Source: Drosophila persimilis | Taxonomy: Eukaryota > Arthropoda > Insecta > Diptera > Drosophilidae | DNA: 64,000 bases | Reading direction: 5' to 3' | NCBI RefSeq assembly: GCF_003286085.1 | Contig: NW_020825327.1 | Span: forward strand, 1,550,001 to 1,614,000 | Shown here: positions 38,601 to 47,029 of the stretch, in pieces | Position numbering within the stretch: position 1 is the first letter of the stretch | Layout of the letters: each line of letters begins with the position of its first letter | Program-made: the position numbers and the translations under genes | Notes under the pieces: model-generated | What the model saw: the letters and a program-made list of their open reading frames with translations, nothing else | Told to the model about the DNA's origin: nothing | Database searches by the model: none

Positions 38601-40513
38601 CAAATTATGGACAATTTGGCGCAACGATAGCGTTACCGAAGTAAAGGCAGCACCAATAAGCGGTACTTCGCAAAAGAGAATTGAAAACAGCGGCAATGAC
38701 CAGAGCGTCTGATTAGCAAGTACCGTAAACCCTCATCAATTTGCACTTTTCTTCAATCCACCAATATTCCGCATATAATAAATATTTTATGTTGCTGGCT
38801 GTTCACTTTGGTTTATTTTATTGCTTTGTGTTTTATTTAATTGGTATTCCAATTCAACGAGGTGCCAATGAAATTGAGATCAGTGGCCAAATAGAGAAAC
38901 ACAGCGCACAAAATGGTGGCTTGGTTCTAGCACTCAGTTTTTTTTCGCACTGTAGGTCACTGGCTTGTCGTGCGAATTTCCACGAAATGCTGGATGCCGA
39001 TGTCCTTGCTCGGGCGCCAATGAAAATTCGGAAGATTTTTTCCAAGTTAAACGTTATGATGACTCCGGTCCAGCGGGCTCTAGTTGCGATTTTTTACTTT
39101 AAATTATCAGGTAATTTATGAACAAATAAAACAAGTGCTCGACTTTAAAGCATTTATTGGACTGGTCGCAGCCAGAGATAGCAATAACTCCCCGACTCCA
39201 CCGCCGAGCCGATCTTGCATGCGCAAAGAGCAGTACAAGAGCGCGGCGTGTGAGAGCAAAAGCTCTGCTCACAACATCGCACACGCTAAGATAGGGTAAT
39301 TAAGATCGTCTGCTGCAACAGCTACTTTCTCCATCTTTGATAAAAGAGGAATCGTAGTGCCCTGCCTGGCTAGCTGATGTTTAGCTCGTTACAGTAGACG
39401 CCACCGCCCCCGCGGCCGTTAAAATGCAGAGTTAAAAAAAATAAGATATTCTACAGACGGCAAAAGCTACTTAAAGAATAAACTCAACGAAATTCTTGTT
39501 TCATCCTTATTCATTCCCTCCTCCTGAAATTTGATTTAGAGATATCTTAGAACCTTCCATGTCGCATGTTTTAAATAAAACCTTAAATATTTTGCAGATC
39601 ACCTCTTATTTTATACAGAACCTTGGGTTCTCCTTCGGCATAAGTGACGTGACGCCTAGCCAAAAACTTCTACACCACAAGGAGATATTGTTGGAGCGCG
39701 GCTACGCAAAGTGCAATGACTATATTGAACATCTCAAGTCGGGAACACTACAGTGCCAACCTGGATGTACACCCAAGGAGACCTTGGAATCGGTGATGTT
39801 GCGTGAGCTCTCAGGCATTCGCGAGCAAGCAGCTAAAACTTGTTTCGCCGAGCTGCACCCCACCAATAGCGCTCTTATAATGGCTCTGAGTGGCTCTAAA
39901 GGCTCAAACATCAACATATCTCAAATGATCGCCTGCGTAGGACAGCAAGCTATTAGTGGTAAACGAGTTCCCAACGGCTTCGAGAATCGTGCTTTGCCCC
40001 ACTTTGACAGGCACTGTAAGTAGACACATGTAAAAACAAGCAATAAAATTAATTGAACAGACTTTTTCCGATTTCAGCTGCTATACCCGCGGCTAGGGGC
40101 TTTGTTCAGAACAGCTTCTATTCTGGCCTAACACCGACGGAATTTTTTTTTCATACCATGGCCGGACGCGAAGGTTTGGTTGACACGGCGGTGAAGACTG
40201 CAGAGACAGGATATCTGCAGAGACGTTTGGTCAAGTGCCTTGAGGATCTGGTTGTGCACTACGATGGCACTGTTCGCAACGCTGTAAGCGAGATGGTAGA
40301 TACCATCTACGGTGGTGATGGACTTGACCCTGTTTCAATGGAAACTCGAAACAAGCCAGTCGATCTGATTCATCAATACAACAATCTGCGGGCCCAAATA
40401 CCACATCGCGTGCAAAACGCTCTTCCGGCCGCCGAGATTCCCGTCGTCTTAGAATCGCTTTTGCAAAATTCCGAGTTTACTGACGCTCGCGCCGATTTTA
40501 AGATGGATATCAT
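26656..40513 (+). CDS. Polr3A: RNA polymerase III largest subunit RPC1 (5 exons; 3' end not in window)
   Basis: Largest catalytic subunit of nuclear RNA polymerase III, which makes tRNA, 5S rRNA and other small RNAs. Five exons (26656-26699, 26751-28609, 28681-28826, 39598-40015, 40078-40513) join in frame at GT/AG sites to about 968 codons. They align by memory with the family from MPKEQFR onward. Landmarks are zinc-binding [21 protein letters not shown], the Mg-binding loop [10 protein letters not shown] (Asp near residues 498, 500 and 502), the [17 protein letters not shown] segment, and the bridge helix and trigger loop in exon 5. The family is about 1,390 residues, so roughly 420 C-terminal codons are missing and must lie past 64000 or be lost. 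No frame lesion is seen. Introns are 51, 71, 10,771 and 62 bp. Confidence 0.9.
26751..28609 (+). CDS. Polr3A: Polr3A exon 2
   Basis: 1,859 bases after the acceptor TTTCCCCAG. It encodes the clamp zinc sites, the RNA-exit and lid regions ([16 protein letters not shown]), the active-site loop (Asp codons at 28198, 28204 and 28210) and the start of the pore region. The donor GTATGTG begins at 28610. The open frame runs on about 30 bases past the donor before a stop, which could mislead a single-exon gene call. Confidence 0.9.
28681..28826 (+). CDS. Polr3A: Polr3A exon 3
   Basis: 146 bases after the acceptor CTAATTGTAG, encoding [19 protein letters not shown] and [12 protein letters not shown]. 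The donor GTTTGTA at 28827 opens the 10.8 kb intron and is weaker than the other donors. Confidence 0.85.
28930..29590 (+). repeat. INE-1/DINE-1-like repeat
   Basis: Starts near TTTTATACCCGATACTTAAAG and contains TATATTCTTGATCAGCAT, GTCTGTCTGTGC, CTCAGAGACTATTAGAGC and an end like GGGTATAAATGTAGAGTCG. This is the layout of the abundant Drosophila INE-1 Helitron-type repeat. Similar copies lie elsewhere in the window. Confidence 0.75.
29640..29800 (+). repeat. Short INE-1-like fragment
   Basis: AAGTATATACATATGTATAT, then TTCTTGATC and a SATAGCCATGTCTG-like string match the 5' part of the INE-1 copy before it. It breaks off after about 150 bp. Confidence 0.55.
29801..30239. other. AT-rich intronic sequence, no feature seen
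   Basis: No reading frame or repeat boundary could be assigned. Runs of A and T dominate. Confidence 0.4.
30240..30895 (+). repeat. INE-1-like repeats, two partly overlapping pieces
   Basis: Two tandem partial copies: CTGTTACAAGTGCATTTC with AATCTGTGGCATCC occurs near 30280 and recurs near 30590. The second ends at GACTAAGTATCG (about 30893). Same family as the copies at 28930, 50870 and 53515. Confidence 0.65.
31143..31445 (+). pseudogene. Tc1-like transposase, N-terminal fragment
   Basis: The + strand frame [17 protein letters not shown], then [15 protein letters not shown], is a helix-turn-helix N-terminus of Tc1/mariner transposases. Stops follow, but the next segment (NPDGYR, then a [12 protein letters not shown]-like stretch) keeps the order of the paired DNA-binding domain. 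No catalytic domain or inverted repeats adjoin it. Confidence 0.55.
31657..32290 (-). pseudogene. LOA1 ORF2, RNase H domain
   Basis: The minus-strand frame 32267-32034 has the RNase H start [13 protein letters not shown]. After a frame break the frame 32010-31657 continues with [17 protein letters not shown], the last catalytic block. The middle catalytic aspartate block (VDSQAAI) lies in the shifted segment. C-terminal residues are present up to LHLPRKDC. Confidence 0.75.
32298..33750 (-). pseudogene. LOA1 ORF2, reverse transcriptase domain
   Basis: A frame of 467 codons (33701-32298) with RT blocks [66 protein letters not shown] (YADD at 32892-32903) and [13 protein letters not shown]. It is complete across the palm. 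The break at about 33750-33889 separates it from the endonuclease. Confidence 0.8.
33889..34824 (-). CDS. LOA1 ORF2, endonuclease domain
   Basis: 311 codons starting [20 protein letters not shown]-endonuclease blocks are visible: [31 protein letters not shown] and SFSDHKYI. This enzyme nicks target DNA for reverse transcription. The start overlaps the end of ORF1's downstream frame region. It ends at a stop before the RT, so ORF2 is broken there. Confidence 0.75.
   Translation of the reverse strand: MQVSQPPMLSVLQLNLHKSKVASAELLIAMEQGLADIALVQEPWIATGNSVAGLKSSNHNLFYTTSVSRNRTVVRVRKGIHAYLMPHYSTDDLTVVMLESEEKRLLVASCYMAHDRPAPPDELWSLVTEAGTKNYQLVIGTDANAHHNVWGSTDINDRGESLVGPTSSNVLDLTLATGNSTTVSSWRVLERPSFSDHKYIQFKCDFKHSSKVTVYRNPRNTNREKFKKTVTSKLASPGTVNSAKDIEKSLETLSNALLDAYHTSSKPSRTKKRSKPLWWSRDLSLQRDNLKEFVKIAKQANEGIVYEESDS
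35012..36182 (-). pseudogene. LOA1 ORF1, frameshifted
   Basis: An N-terminal frame (36182-35886) is Ser/Thr-rich and ends [11 protein letters not shown]...SLSRTELPA. The main frame (35857-35012) is entered in another phase with [14 protein letters not shown] upstream of its ATG, so a one-base indel near 35895 splits the ORF. The main part has basic nuclear-type segments ([10 protein letters not shown]) and a C-terminal domain ([20 protein letters not shown], then TDWRILHIG) common to ORF1 of LOA-type elements, including LOA2 here. Confidence 0.65.
36316..36451 (-). ncRNA. Candidate HDV-like self-cleaving ribozyme at the LOA1 5' end
   Basis: Read on the minus strand from 36451: GGCTGGC can pair with GCCGGCT (P1, 7 pairs including two G-U). 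ACCC/GGGT forms P3 and ends exactly where P1 closes. The next bases GGGCAA are the same as in the HDV ribozyme. A 17 bp helix (36381-36397 with 36331-36347) would be P4. After it comes GCTAAGG, like the catalytic-cytosine joining segment of HDV, then GGCTATGG, which pairs partly with CCTCTAGC (P2, imperfect). HDV-like ribozymes are established at the 5' ends of R2 and several other non-LTR families. The fold was drawn by hand. Confidence 0.5.
36452..36644. other. Spacer upstream of LOA1, no gene
   Basis: Contains AAAAGTGTCT repeated three times (near 36470, 36489 and, modified, 36503) and T-rich sequence. It could be the target flank of LOA1. Confidence 0.35.
36645..37449 (-). mobile_element. 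Tc1-like element with about 100 bp inverted repeats, internally deleted
   Basis: The ends are inverted: GTGAGTACATAC and TGACTTTCGCCTCCCATAAC near the left match the reverse complement near the right. Each end is flanked by TA (36643-36644 and 37450-37451). It is 805 bp long, with only the C-terminus of a transposase inside. Confidence 0.75.
36886..37122 (-). pseudogene. Tc1-like transposase C-terminal fragment
   Basis: The minus-strand frame [15 protein letters not shown] contains the final catalytic Glu of the DD34E triad, followed by a helical tail. The rest of the catalytic domain is missing. Confidence 0.7.
37452..37872. other. AT-rich intronic sequence, no feature seen
   Basis: No frame or repeat recognised. 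Ends where BEL copy A2 begins at a sequence equivalent to 3463 in A1. Confidence 0.4.
37928..38365 (-). CDS. Element A2 gag N-terminal part
   Basis: 145 codons, same length and ends as in A1 with a handful of substitutions. The stop overlaps the next ATG in CTAAAATGA exactly as in A1. Confidence 0.65.
   Translation of the reverse strand: MSKPSAFISDPLELRESGRMSEKEREIVTREGGSKEGGGPKVLQKLATAMQRHDRAMGDLRRVRTAVEEKTISFDSLQIKCRLGLIENYCEKLMDIQAEVDCLNPNNDLRASVDDMCVTTKALYMSALKEPETQRIQRRDRSSLK
39002..39019 (-). other. Primer binding site of element A2
   Basis: The minus strand reads TGGCGCCCGAGCAAGGAC, one base different from A1. Confidence 0.55.
39021..39320 (-). repeat. 5' LTR of element A2 (300 bp)
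   Basis: Same ends as the A1 LTR (TGAAAATTCGG to TGCTGCAACA on the + strand) with scattered substitutions. The right neighbour is a LOA-type scrap, not the A1 flank. Confidence 0.8.
39321..39430 (-). repeat. LOA-like RNase H scrap
   Basis: GCTACTTTCTCC, then GTGCCCTGCCTGGCTAGCT and CGTTACAGTAGACGCC, matches two separate parts of the LOA3 RNase H region (about 55830-55890 and 56170-56215), so it is internally deleted. Confidence 0.6.
39598..40015 (+). CDS. Polr3A: Polr3A exon 4
   Basis: 418 bases after the acceptor TATTTTGCAG, encoding [15 protein letters not shown], the funnel region and [19 protein letters not shown], one of the most conserved polymerase segments. The donor GTAAGTAG begins at 40016; reading on would give a stop within a few bases. 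Confidence 0.9.
40078..40513 (+). CDS. Polr3A: Polr3A exon 5
   Basis: 436 bases after the acceptor CGATTTCAG. It encodes the bridge helix and trigger loop ([34 protein letters not shown]) and [10 protein letters not shown]-like [12 protein letters not shown]. The donor GTAAGTAG begins at 40514. The remaining exons are not in the window. Confidence 0.9.
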
Positions 40514-40680
40514 GTAAGTAGTAAAGAAGGAAATGGTTTTTCCCCAAAAGTGTGTTCTTTTCCCAAGAACGAAAGACAAGGTTGAAGGTACCGAGGTCAT
40601 TTGTATGTGGATATAGACGTCTCTGACAGTCTTAATGAACATCTAAAAAGGGACCACAGAAACCAAATTCCCAGTTCTTA
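40514..40680. other. Start of Polr3A intron 5, no feature
   Basis: Follows the exon 5 donor. No gene or repeat family recognised before the LOA2 fragment. Confidence 0.4.
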
Positions 40681-40820
40681 TATAAGTAAGGTAGCCCGCC
40701 TGTTATGCATAGCTCTGCCATGCGTTGAACTCTACTGTGTCTGTTGAGATAATTTCTTTTGTCTAGGGCTGGCCACCATTCTACCACTCCATAGAGCATA
40801 ATAGGTCGTATGATGGCGAT
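40681..40820 (-). pseudogene. LOA2 RT C-terminal fragment, beyond the C1 insertion
   Basis: The minus-strand frame IIRPIMLYGVVEWWPALDK, then RVQRMAELCITGGL, is the post-palm region of LOA-type RT. It continues directly from WLYIA at 47337, so C1 (40821-47334) split it. The duplicated target GCGAT is at 40816-40820 and 47335-47339. Confidence 0.75.
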
Positions 40821-41131
40821 TGAAAAATTAGAAGAGTTTTTCTAATCAATTACCGAAAACTTTGAGTGGCTGTAATTTAAATTATTTATTTGGCGGGGCG
40901 AAAAACTTGATACGCTCGATCTAATTCAAGGTTGGCGAACAACTATATTTTCTTCACAATTCAAATCTCTTACTCTAGCTATCCTACGGTGGCAAAGCGG
41001 GGCGAATTCGCCAAGACCGAGAGAGCGAGCTTTTATTGCGCTCCCGCTTTGCCCTAGCCTAACTTACACTAGACTTCATAATTCAGATCAATAACTAATA
41101 ATTGTGGCCATGGATGGAAGGTCACGCAACA
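40821..41131 (-). repeat. 3' LTR of C1 (311 bp)
   Basis: + strand TGAAAAATTAGAAGAG to GGTCACGCAACA. The polypurine tract (AACGGGGCCGG on the minus strand) lies just inside. Confidence 0.85.
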
Positions 41132-41159
41132 CCGGCCCCGTTGAACGCCTGCATCGGCT

Positions 41160-42612
41160 TCAACACATTGGGAGCGGCGCTAATTTGTGTATGGGCCGCC
41201 GAAAACCCGCTCCAGTGCTAGTCCTTATTTCGACGACCCTGACCATGCCGTCCTCTCCTGCGTGCGTGGCGATGACCCTCCCCACGAGCCACTCCTGAGG
41301 CGGCAGATTGTCCTCGGCCACGATGACGAGGTCTCCTTCCTCGAGGTTCGGTTGCTGCTGGTGCCATTTGCCCCGAATTTGCAGCCCCAGGACATATTCG
41401 CGGGACCATCGCTGCCAAAACGCTTGCCTGACTGACGAGACAAGTCGCCATCGCCGCAAGCAACTGAGACTCTCCTGGTCCGGAGTCCGCAGTGCTGGGG
41501 GGCGATGAGCGACCCGCTTGTCAGCAGGTGCCCGGGTGTTAGGGCCTCGCCGTCGCTTGGATCTTGGCTGATGGCTCCCAGCGGCCTCGAGTTCATTATG
41601 GCCTCGATGCCGACGAGGACTGTGGCGAGCTCTTCGGCGGTTAGGAGCGCGCTGCCTACCGCCCGTAGGAGTAGGCTCTTGGCAGTTTTTACACCTGCCT
41701 CCCATAGCCCTCCCATGTGAGGAGCTCGCGGCGGTATGAACGCAAATTCGCATCCGTTCTTTGACGCGAAGTCGCGAATTGCGTCTCCTTGCTCCTTGAG
41801 CCTGATCCGCAGAGCGCTGAGATGGCGGCTCGCTCCGACGAAGTTCGTCCCGTTGTCGCAATGAACGACTTGGGGATATCCTCGGCGCCCGACGAACCTT
41901 TGGAAAAGCCAACAAAAAACAATCAGTGGTTAGATCGGAAACTATTTCTAGGTGAACCGCCGTGAACCGGACGCAAAACAAACAAAAAGCGCAATGTATG
42001 ACTTGTATGGGGGCATTCCGCGAATTTTCAATGTCGTGTGCACTGGTCCACAAAAATCAACGCCGCAAATTGAAAATGAGCGGAGAGCACGGAGTCGATC
42101 TGCGGGTAAATTTCCCAATAGTTGCGCATACAAGATCGAACTGTCTGACGGCAGACCTCCTGAGCGTTCACTATCCACACGCTCTGTCGAAGGATGCTCA
42201 CAAGTGCTCGTGGGCCGACATGAAAATTCGAATGGTGCAGATGACGAATATAGCTTCGCACGAATTGCGAGCGCTTAGTCAAAAGCAGAGGAAACTTGGC
42301 ATCGTATGATATAGGAGCTTTGGCTAGTCGCCCCCCCACTCGCAACAACGAAAAGTTGCACCAAGTCCCTGTGTCTTCATGGATGAATAGGTTCAACCGC
42401 TGAAGACTAGGACCAATTGTAGATCCTTTCCTAACCTTTTCGATTTCTCCTTGATACTCGTGATGCTGGACGATTTCGACAATTTTATAAAAGGCTTCAT
42501 TGTATTCGGTCGGTGAGATAGTTTTTTCGAATTTTAGGCTTGGGTCTTTACATTTTCTTATAAAGCGGAACACATACACGAACACTCTAAGCAGTTTGGG
42601 TACATGCGCCAC
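41160..42612 (-). pseudogene. C1 pol: integrase
   Basis: The pre-integrase and zinc-finger region (42612-42028: FRFIRKCKDPS, LLRVGGRL, IRHLHHSNFHVGPRALV) is followed by the catalytic core, broken by small indels: GVDFCGPVHTTLKIRGMPPY, then a short insertion near 41960. The segment MGGLWEAGVKTAKSLLLRAVG holds the catalytic Glu. The C-terminal region (WLVGRVIATHAGEDGMVRV, PIHKLAPLPMC) is in another frame after a run of six G/C bases near 41500. That shift is also in C2. Confidence 0.75.
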
Positions 42613-43210
42613 GTAGCATCATCTGACCACTCTTGAATCTCAGCCACTCTATTTGAAACGAAAGTCCAATGAAGAGTTACCTCTGAATCCGACCAATAAA
42701 CTACTCGTTCAATGGGATGTTTAATAGGGGCTTGATTCTGTGACAGAGATCTGCGAGAAGGTGAGCGGCACATAACTCAAGCCTTGGGAGCGTTTTGGTC
42801 TTGAGCGGCGCTACTTTGGATTTCGAAGTCAACTTTGATACTTTTAAACCTTCTGCAGTTCTGCTACGTATATAGACGCACGCTCCATACGCTCTCATGG
42901 AGGCGTCAGCAAAGGCATGTATTTGAACCGGTGACATCGGATCGGAATACACAAACCGAGATATGGATATGTCTTCCAATTGAGATAGTGTATTTTTCAA
43001 CTTATTCCACGCTGTTTCCAAATGCAGCGGGATCGACTCATCCCAATCTAGTTTGTTAAGCCAAAGCTCCTGAAATAGGATCTTGCCTTTTATAACGATA
43101 GGACTTAATAAACCAAGGGGGTCAAACAACTTTGATGTCACCGATAGTATGTTCCGTTTTGTCGCTCGGAGACCCATAACTGTATTTGTCAATTTTGAAC
43201 TTAAAAGCAT
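42613..43210 (-). pseudogene. C1 pol: RT C-terminal part and partial RNase H
   Basis: The frame 43210-42701 covers the RT thumb and start of RNase H (LFDPLGLLSPIVIKGK, IHAFADASMRAYGACVY). A short piece, VVYWSDSEVTLHW, then a join to RVAEIQEWSDDATWR. The NPAD block and everything to the integrase zinc region are deleted. Confidence 0.75.
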
Positions 43211-44835
43211 CGTCAGTAGGTAACCATGAGATTCCTAACGCCTTTGTCGACTCTGAATCCGAGATTGTTATGGGCTGTGCTCTCAGATGCGGTGATCTCG
43301 GGTGAGTTTGAAAACCACTTAGTCAACTCAAACCCTGCGGTCTGAAGAACCTGAGACACTTCGGACTTAATTGCCCTTAGCTCCTCTACGCATGCAGCAC
43401 CAGTCAACAAGTCATCGACGTAAAAGTCGGACCCAATAACGTTAGCAGCTCTAGGGAATGAGAGCTTCGCAGACTCACTCAACCTTTTCAAACACCGGAT
43501 AGCTAAGAATGGGGCTGGTCCAGTCCCATAGGTTACAGTGTTGAGCTTGTATAATCTCAAGGATTCAGAAGGGTCTCTTCTCCACACTATGAGCTGAAAC
43601 TGCCGATCCGCTTCGTTCACCATCACTTGGCGATACATCTTTTTAACATCAGCAGTCAGGGCAAACCTGTGCAGACGGAAACGGAGCAGTGTCGAGTATA
43701 ATTCCTCTTGAATGGTAGGTCCCACCATCAGAATGTCATTTAAGGCCACCTGTGAGGACGTCTTGGACGAAGCATCGAACACGACTCGGAGCTTGGTAGA
43801 CGTACTTTGGGGCCTCAGAACACACTGATGAGGGATTACGTAGTGTGGAGTAGAAGGAATCGTATTGTCAGTAGGAGACATATGACCTAAGGAGAGGTAC
43901 TCTTCCATGAATTCCAAGTACATTTTCTTCAACTCAGGGTCACGATGCAATCGTCTTTCAAGCGACAAAAACCGCCGTTTCGCAACCTCAAAGGAGTTGC
44001 CTAAACAATTTGGATCTGATTTAAACGGGAGCCTTACTTCGAACCGACCTGATGATAGTACCTGAGTCGTCTTACGATAGTGTTCTTCACATAGCTTGTG
44101 CTCAGGTGTGGCAATTTTCTTGGTAGATGGCATTTCTTCCAGTGACCAAAACTTTTTCAAGGTCCTATCGATGGATACTAGCAACTCTTCACTGCAACTC
44201 AAACTGTTTGTAATTTGAGGAGCAGAACTCCTGGAAACATATTTTCCCGACACAACCCAACCAAGAAGGGTTTTCTGAAGAGTTGGAAAGTCAGGACCTT
44301 GTTTAATTTGACCAACAGCTAATAATTCAAAGAACGATTCTGCTCCAATTAACATATCTATTCTTTGTGGCTTGTAGAAATAAGGGTCTGCCAGTGGTAG
44401 GTTCTCTGGGATTCGCCAGTCAGTCACATTCACTGACTGGTCAGGGTGATAACCTGAAATTGATTTCAGGATCCAAAAATCAAAGGAGAACTCACTACCA
44501 TTTATTCGCGACTTCACCACTGTGTGTATTTTATCCTTTACTTGAGAATTAGATTCACCAATTCCAAGCAAGTTAATACAGGACTCCTCTCTACGGATCT
44601 GTAAGCGATTAGCGAGGTCCTCGGTAATGAAATTTGTTTGTGATCCAGAGTCGAGCAGAGCTCTGGCCAGAATGTGTTCACCGCTCTTAGTTCGGACGCT
44701 TACGATCGACGTAGCCAGAATTACCCTGTCCAACGCTGTCGCATGCAAAACATGTGACGTGGAAGGTTGATTCTGATTTGATGGAGGAGAAGGACTCTCT
44801 TGGGGTGGTGGCAACGCGAGACTATTAGCCGACAT
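43211..44835 (-). pseudogene. C1 pol: protease and reverse transcriptase
   Basis: The protease motif ARALLDSGSQTNFI lies near 44640-44690. The linker LADPYFYKPQRIDMLIGAESF is typical of BEL. The RT has FYVDDLLTGA (YVDD at 43411-43422). A 5 bp deletion relative to C2 near 43275 shifts the frame just before the thumb. Confidence 0.8.
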
Positions 44836-45968
44836 TAGCAATAATGTATGATGTGACATTTTACAACAGCGTGGCCTTTTCGCAGACAATTAATGCATAG
44901 GGATGCCGACTTAGCAAACTCAAACCTTTGCATCACCGAGAGACGCGAAAATGAAGGGCAATTTGACACTACATGGTCTCCTGAATTGCAGTAGCTACAA
45001 GTTTGCTGAGTTCTACTGTTGGTGGAAGTGGAAGAACAAGCAAATGAACTGCGATTATGTTGCTTGCTTGGCATGACTTTGTCTTGCCTTGGCTTGGTCG
45101 ATTCTTCAGCAGACAGATGCTGGTATCGACGATTCAAGACTTTTTCAAAGTCGGACCAAAGCGGCAACTTCTCATAAGTAAGCTGTTCATCCCACTTTTG
45201 TTTCGTCACTGGGTCGACTCTGTTTAAAACGAGATGAATGAGCATTGCATTCGAAATTTTTGTATCATCTCCGATCGACAGTAACGATCCGTAAATCGAC
45301 GAAACAGTATCGATTAGAGTTCTTAGAGATGATGCAGATTGATGCGACATTCTCAGCAGATTGAACAATGTGGAAATATTATTCGTGAAAATCAAATAAT
45401 CGTTGTCATATACTCGTTTTAGGCCAGCCATGGCCTTTTCATAATTTGCCTCGGTGACTTGGAACGCCTTTATTGTTCCTAATGCTTCATCAGAGAGGCA
45501 CGAAATCAAATGATTAAATTTTTCGATCACCGGTATGCTGTTGTCGCTATGGACTAGTCTTTCAAAAAGGCTAATGAAATTTTTGAATTCCCAGTGTTTA
45601 CCACTGAATTTGGGTAATGCCAATTTCGGAAGTCTAGCATGAGTTGGGGCTGAAGAAGACACTGGCTTCGTCTCGCTTGCTGCATCAAAGGCGGCGATAA
45701 GCGACATTATCTTTCCTTTGGTGACAATTATCAGCTCTTCCAACTCGGCTGCATATGCTTCATCACCTGTTATGTCCTCTATTTGTTCCTGCAAATGGTT
45801 AGCCTTTTCAATTGAAGCATTCAAACAATCTAATCTACATTGTAATTCCGGTAATTGCAAAGGAATCGACCCTTGATCTAATCGATCCTCTAAGCGGCGA
45901 ATGCTTTTTACTCTACTTTTGAGCTTAATCTTTAAGTCTTCAAGAGTGGGTTTACTTTTTTCTGCCAT
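44835..45968 (-). pseudogene. C1 gag
   Basis: 377 codons from MAEKSKPTLEDLK, with the capsid motif [16 protein letters not shown] and the first knuckles (CSYCNSGDHVVSNC, CINCLRKGHAVVKC). Two deletions relative to C2 remove the third knuckle region and shift the frame, ending the ORF at 44835. The N-terminal gag is intact. Confidence 0.8.
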
Positions 45969-46090
45969 AATGGTTGTGTTTCTATTTATTTATTTATTAT
46001 TATTTTTTTTTAATGTTTGAACGAGAACGATAATCGAAAACGAATTTTAATTGAATGTCGAGGCACGAGGTATCAAGGGAAAGAGTTGTT

Positions 46091-46255
46091 GCAAGCAACA
46101 GCCGAAAACAATATACCCGTTAGATACAGGGTAGCGCGTCACTTGGCAAGTAACAGCCGAAAACAATATACCCGTTAGATACAGGGTAGCGCGTCACTTG
46201 GCAAGTAACAGCCGAAAACAATATACCCGTTAGATACAGGGTAGCGCGTCACTTG
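46091..46255. repeat. Three tandem 55 bp repeats in the C1 leader
   Basis: Each unit runs GCAAGTAACAGCC...ACAGGGTAGCGCGTCACTTG. The three are almost identical. C2 has three diverged units at about 61955-62120. Confidence 0.8.
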
Positions 46256-47011
46256 GCGCACCGTTAAGCTCAAGAGCGGCAACGAAAATTCTCCCAACAA
46301 ATACAACGCAAGCAGCAGTGGAGAAGCGAAAGCGAAAACGAAATAATGCACCGGTGCTGCTGCTTGTATGTATGTGTGGATATTTTTGTATACGCCGTGG
46401 CTTGGGTGAACGAACGAACAAACTTTGTGAGGTTCTAACGACGAGAAAGGTAGAACAAAATAAAATGGGGTGGGGGGCGCGACAGTGATTGCAGTAAACG
46501 AAAGATGTATGTATGTACATATAACTGTTGCGTCCAAATAGCGGTTCACATATGTCTGTTTGTGTCGATATGTATGTATTTATGTTTTTAGTTATATTTA
46601 TGCAATTACTAATAAAATGCATGCAATCAAGCTCTACTATATGTACATATATCATACGGGTGTGCCTAGAATTGAAGGCGATGTGCAATGTTTTCAGCAC
46701 AAGACACCTCAAAGAGAGATCTGAATGTCTTTTGCTCAGCCTTCAATTTTCTGCACAAATACCTCTGATTCCTCTTTTGGATCTTTGAATCCAACTGCTA
46801 CTTTCCTGTCTTTATCGCAGGGCATCCCTCGGCGGTAGCAGAATTTGCACAAAAATTATTGTTGGCGCGACCGACGCGATGATATTTTACAAAAAAATTG
46901 ATTGCCGATTGCACACACACACGACGCGGGCAACGAATATGTTTGCATATGTATACTGCAATTTCTTGTGTCACTGTCACTTGTTTTTTGTTGCCTATAA
47001 TTCACTTTACA

Positions 47012-47029
47012 GTCTACCCGGGGGCGCCA
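47012..47029 (-). other. Primer binding site of C1
   Basis: The minus strand reads TGGCGCCCCCGGGTAGAC directly after the LTR. C2 has the same up to one base. The matching tRNA was not identified. Confidence 0.55.

Larger units (their letters stand above)
37873..39320 (-). mobile_element. BEL/Pao-like element A2, 5' fragment
   Basis: The second copy of family A keeps the 5' LTR, leader, gag N-terminus and the first ~20 codons of the next frame, then stops at 37873. It is about 97% similar by eye to A1 and lacks a 155 bp leader segment. It lies in Polr3A intron 3, antisense to the gene, close to the splice acceptor of exon 4. Confidence 0.8.
28827..39597 (+). other. Polr3A intron 3, 10.8 kb, filled with transposons
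   Basis: It runs from donor GTTTGTA to acceptor TTAAATATTTTGCAG. In order it contains INE-1-type fragments, a Tc1 fragment, the LOA1 element, a Tc1-like TIR element, BEL copy A2 and a LOA scrap. Joining the flanking exons gives AGG|ATC in frame across a conserved protein block (RLAR to FGISDVTP after a few residues), so the intron must be removed whole. Confidence 0.85.

Noticed and set aside
41225-41720. Several GC-rich open frames on both strands over the C integrase C-terminus
   Set aside because: They are alternative frames of the frameshifted integrase. Only the frame ending PIHKLAPLPMC has conserved BEL residues.
46175-46712. Long minus-strand frames in the C1 leader (for example 124 and 160 codons)
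   Set aside because: They overlap the tandem 55 bp repeats and the untranslated leader, and the C2 copy breaks them. The composition looks like translated leader, not protein.
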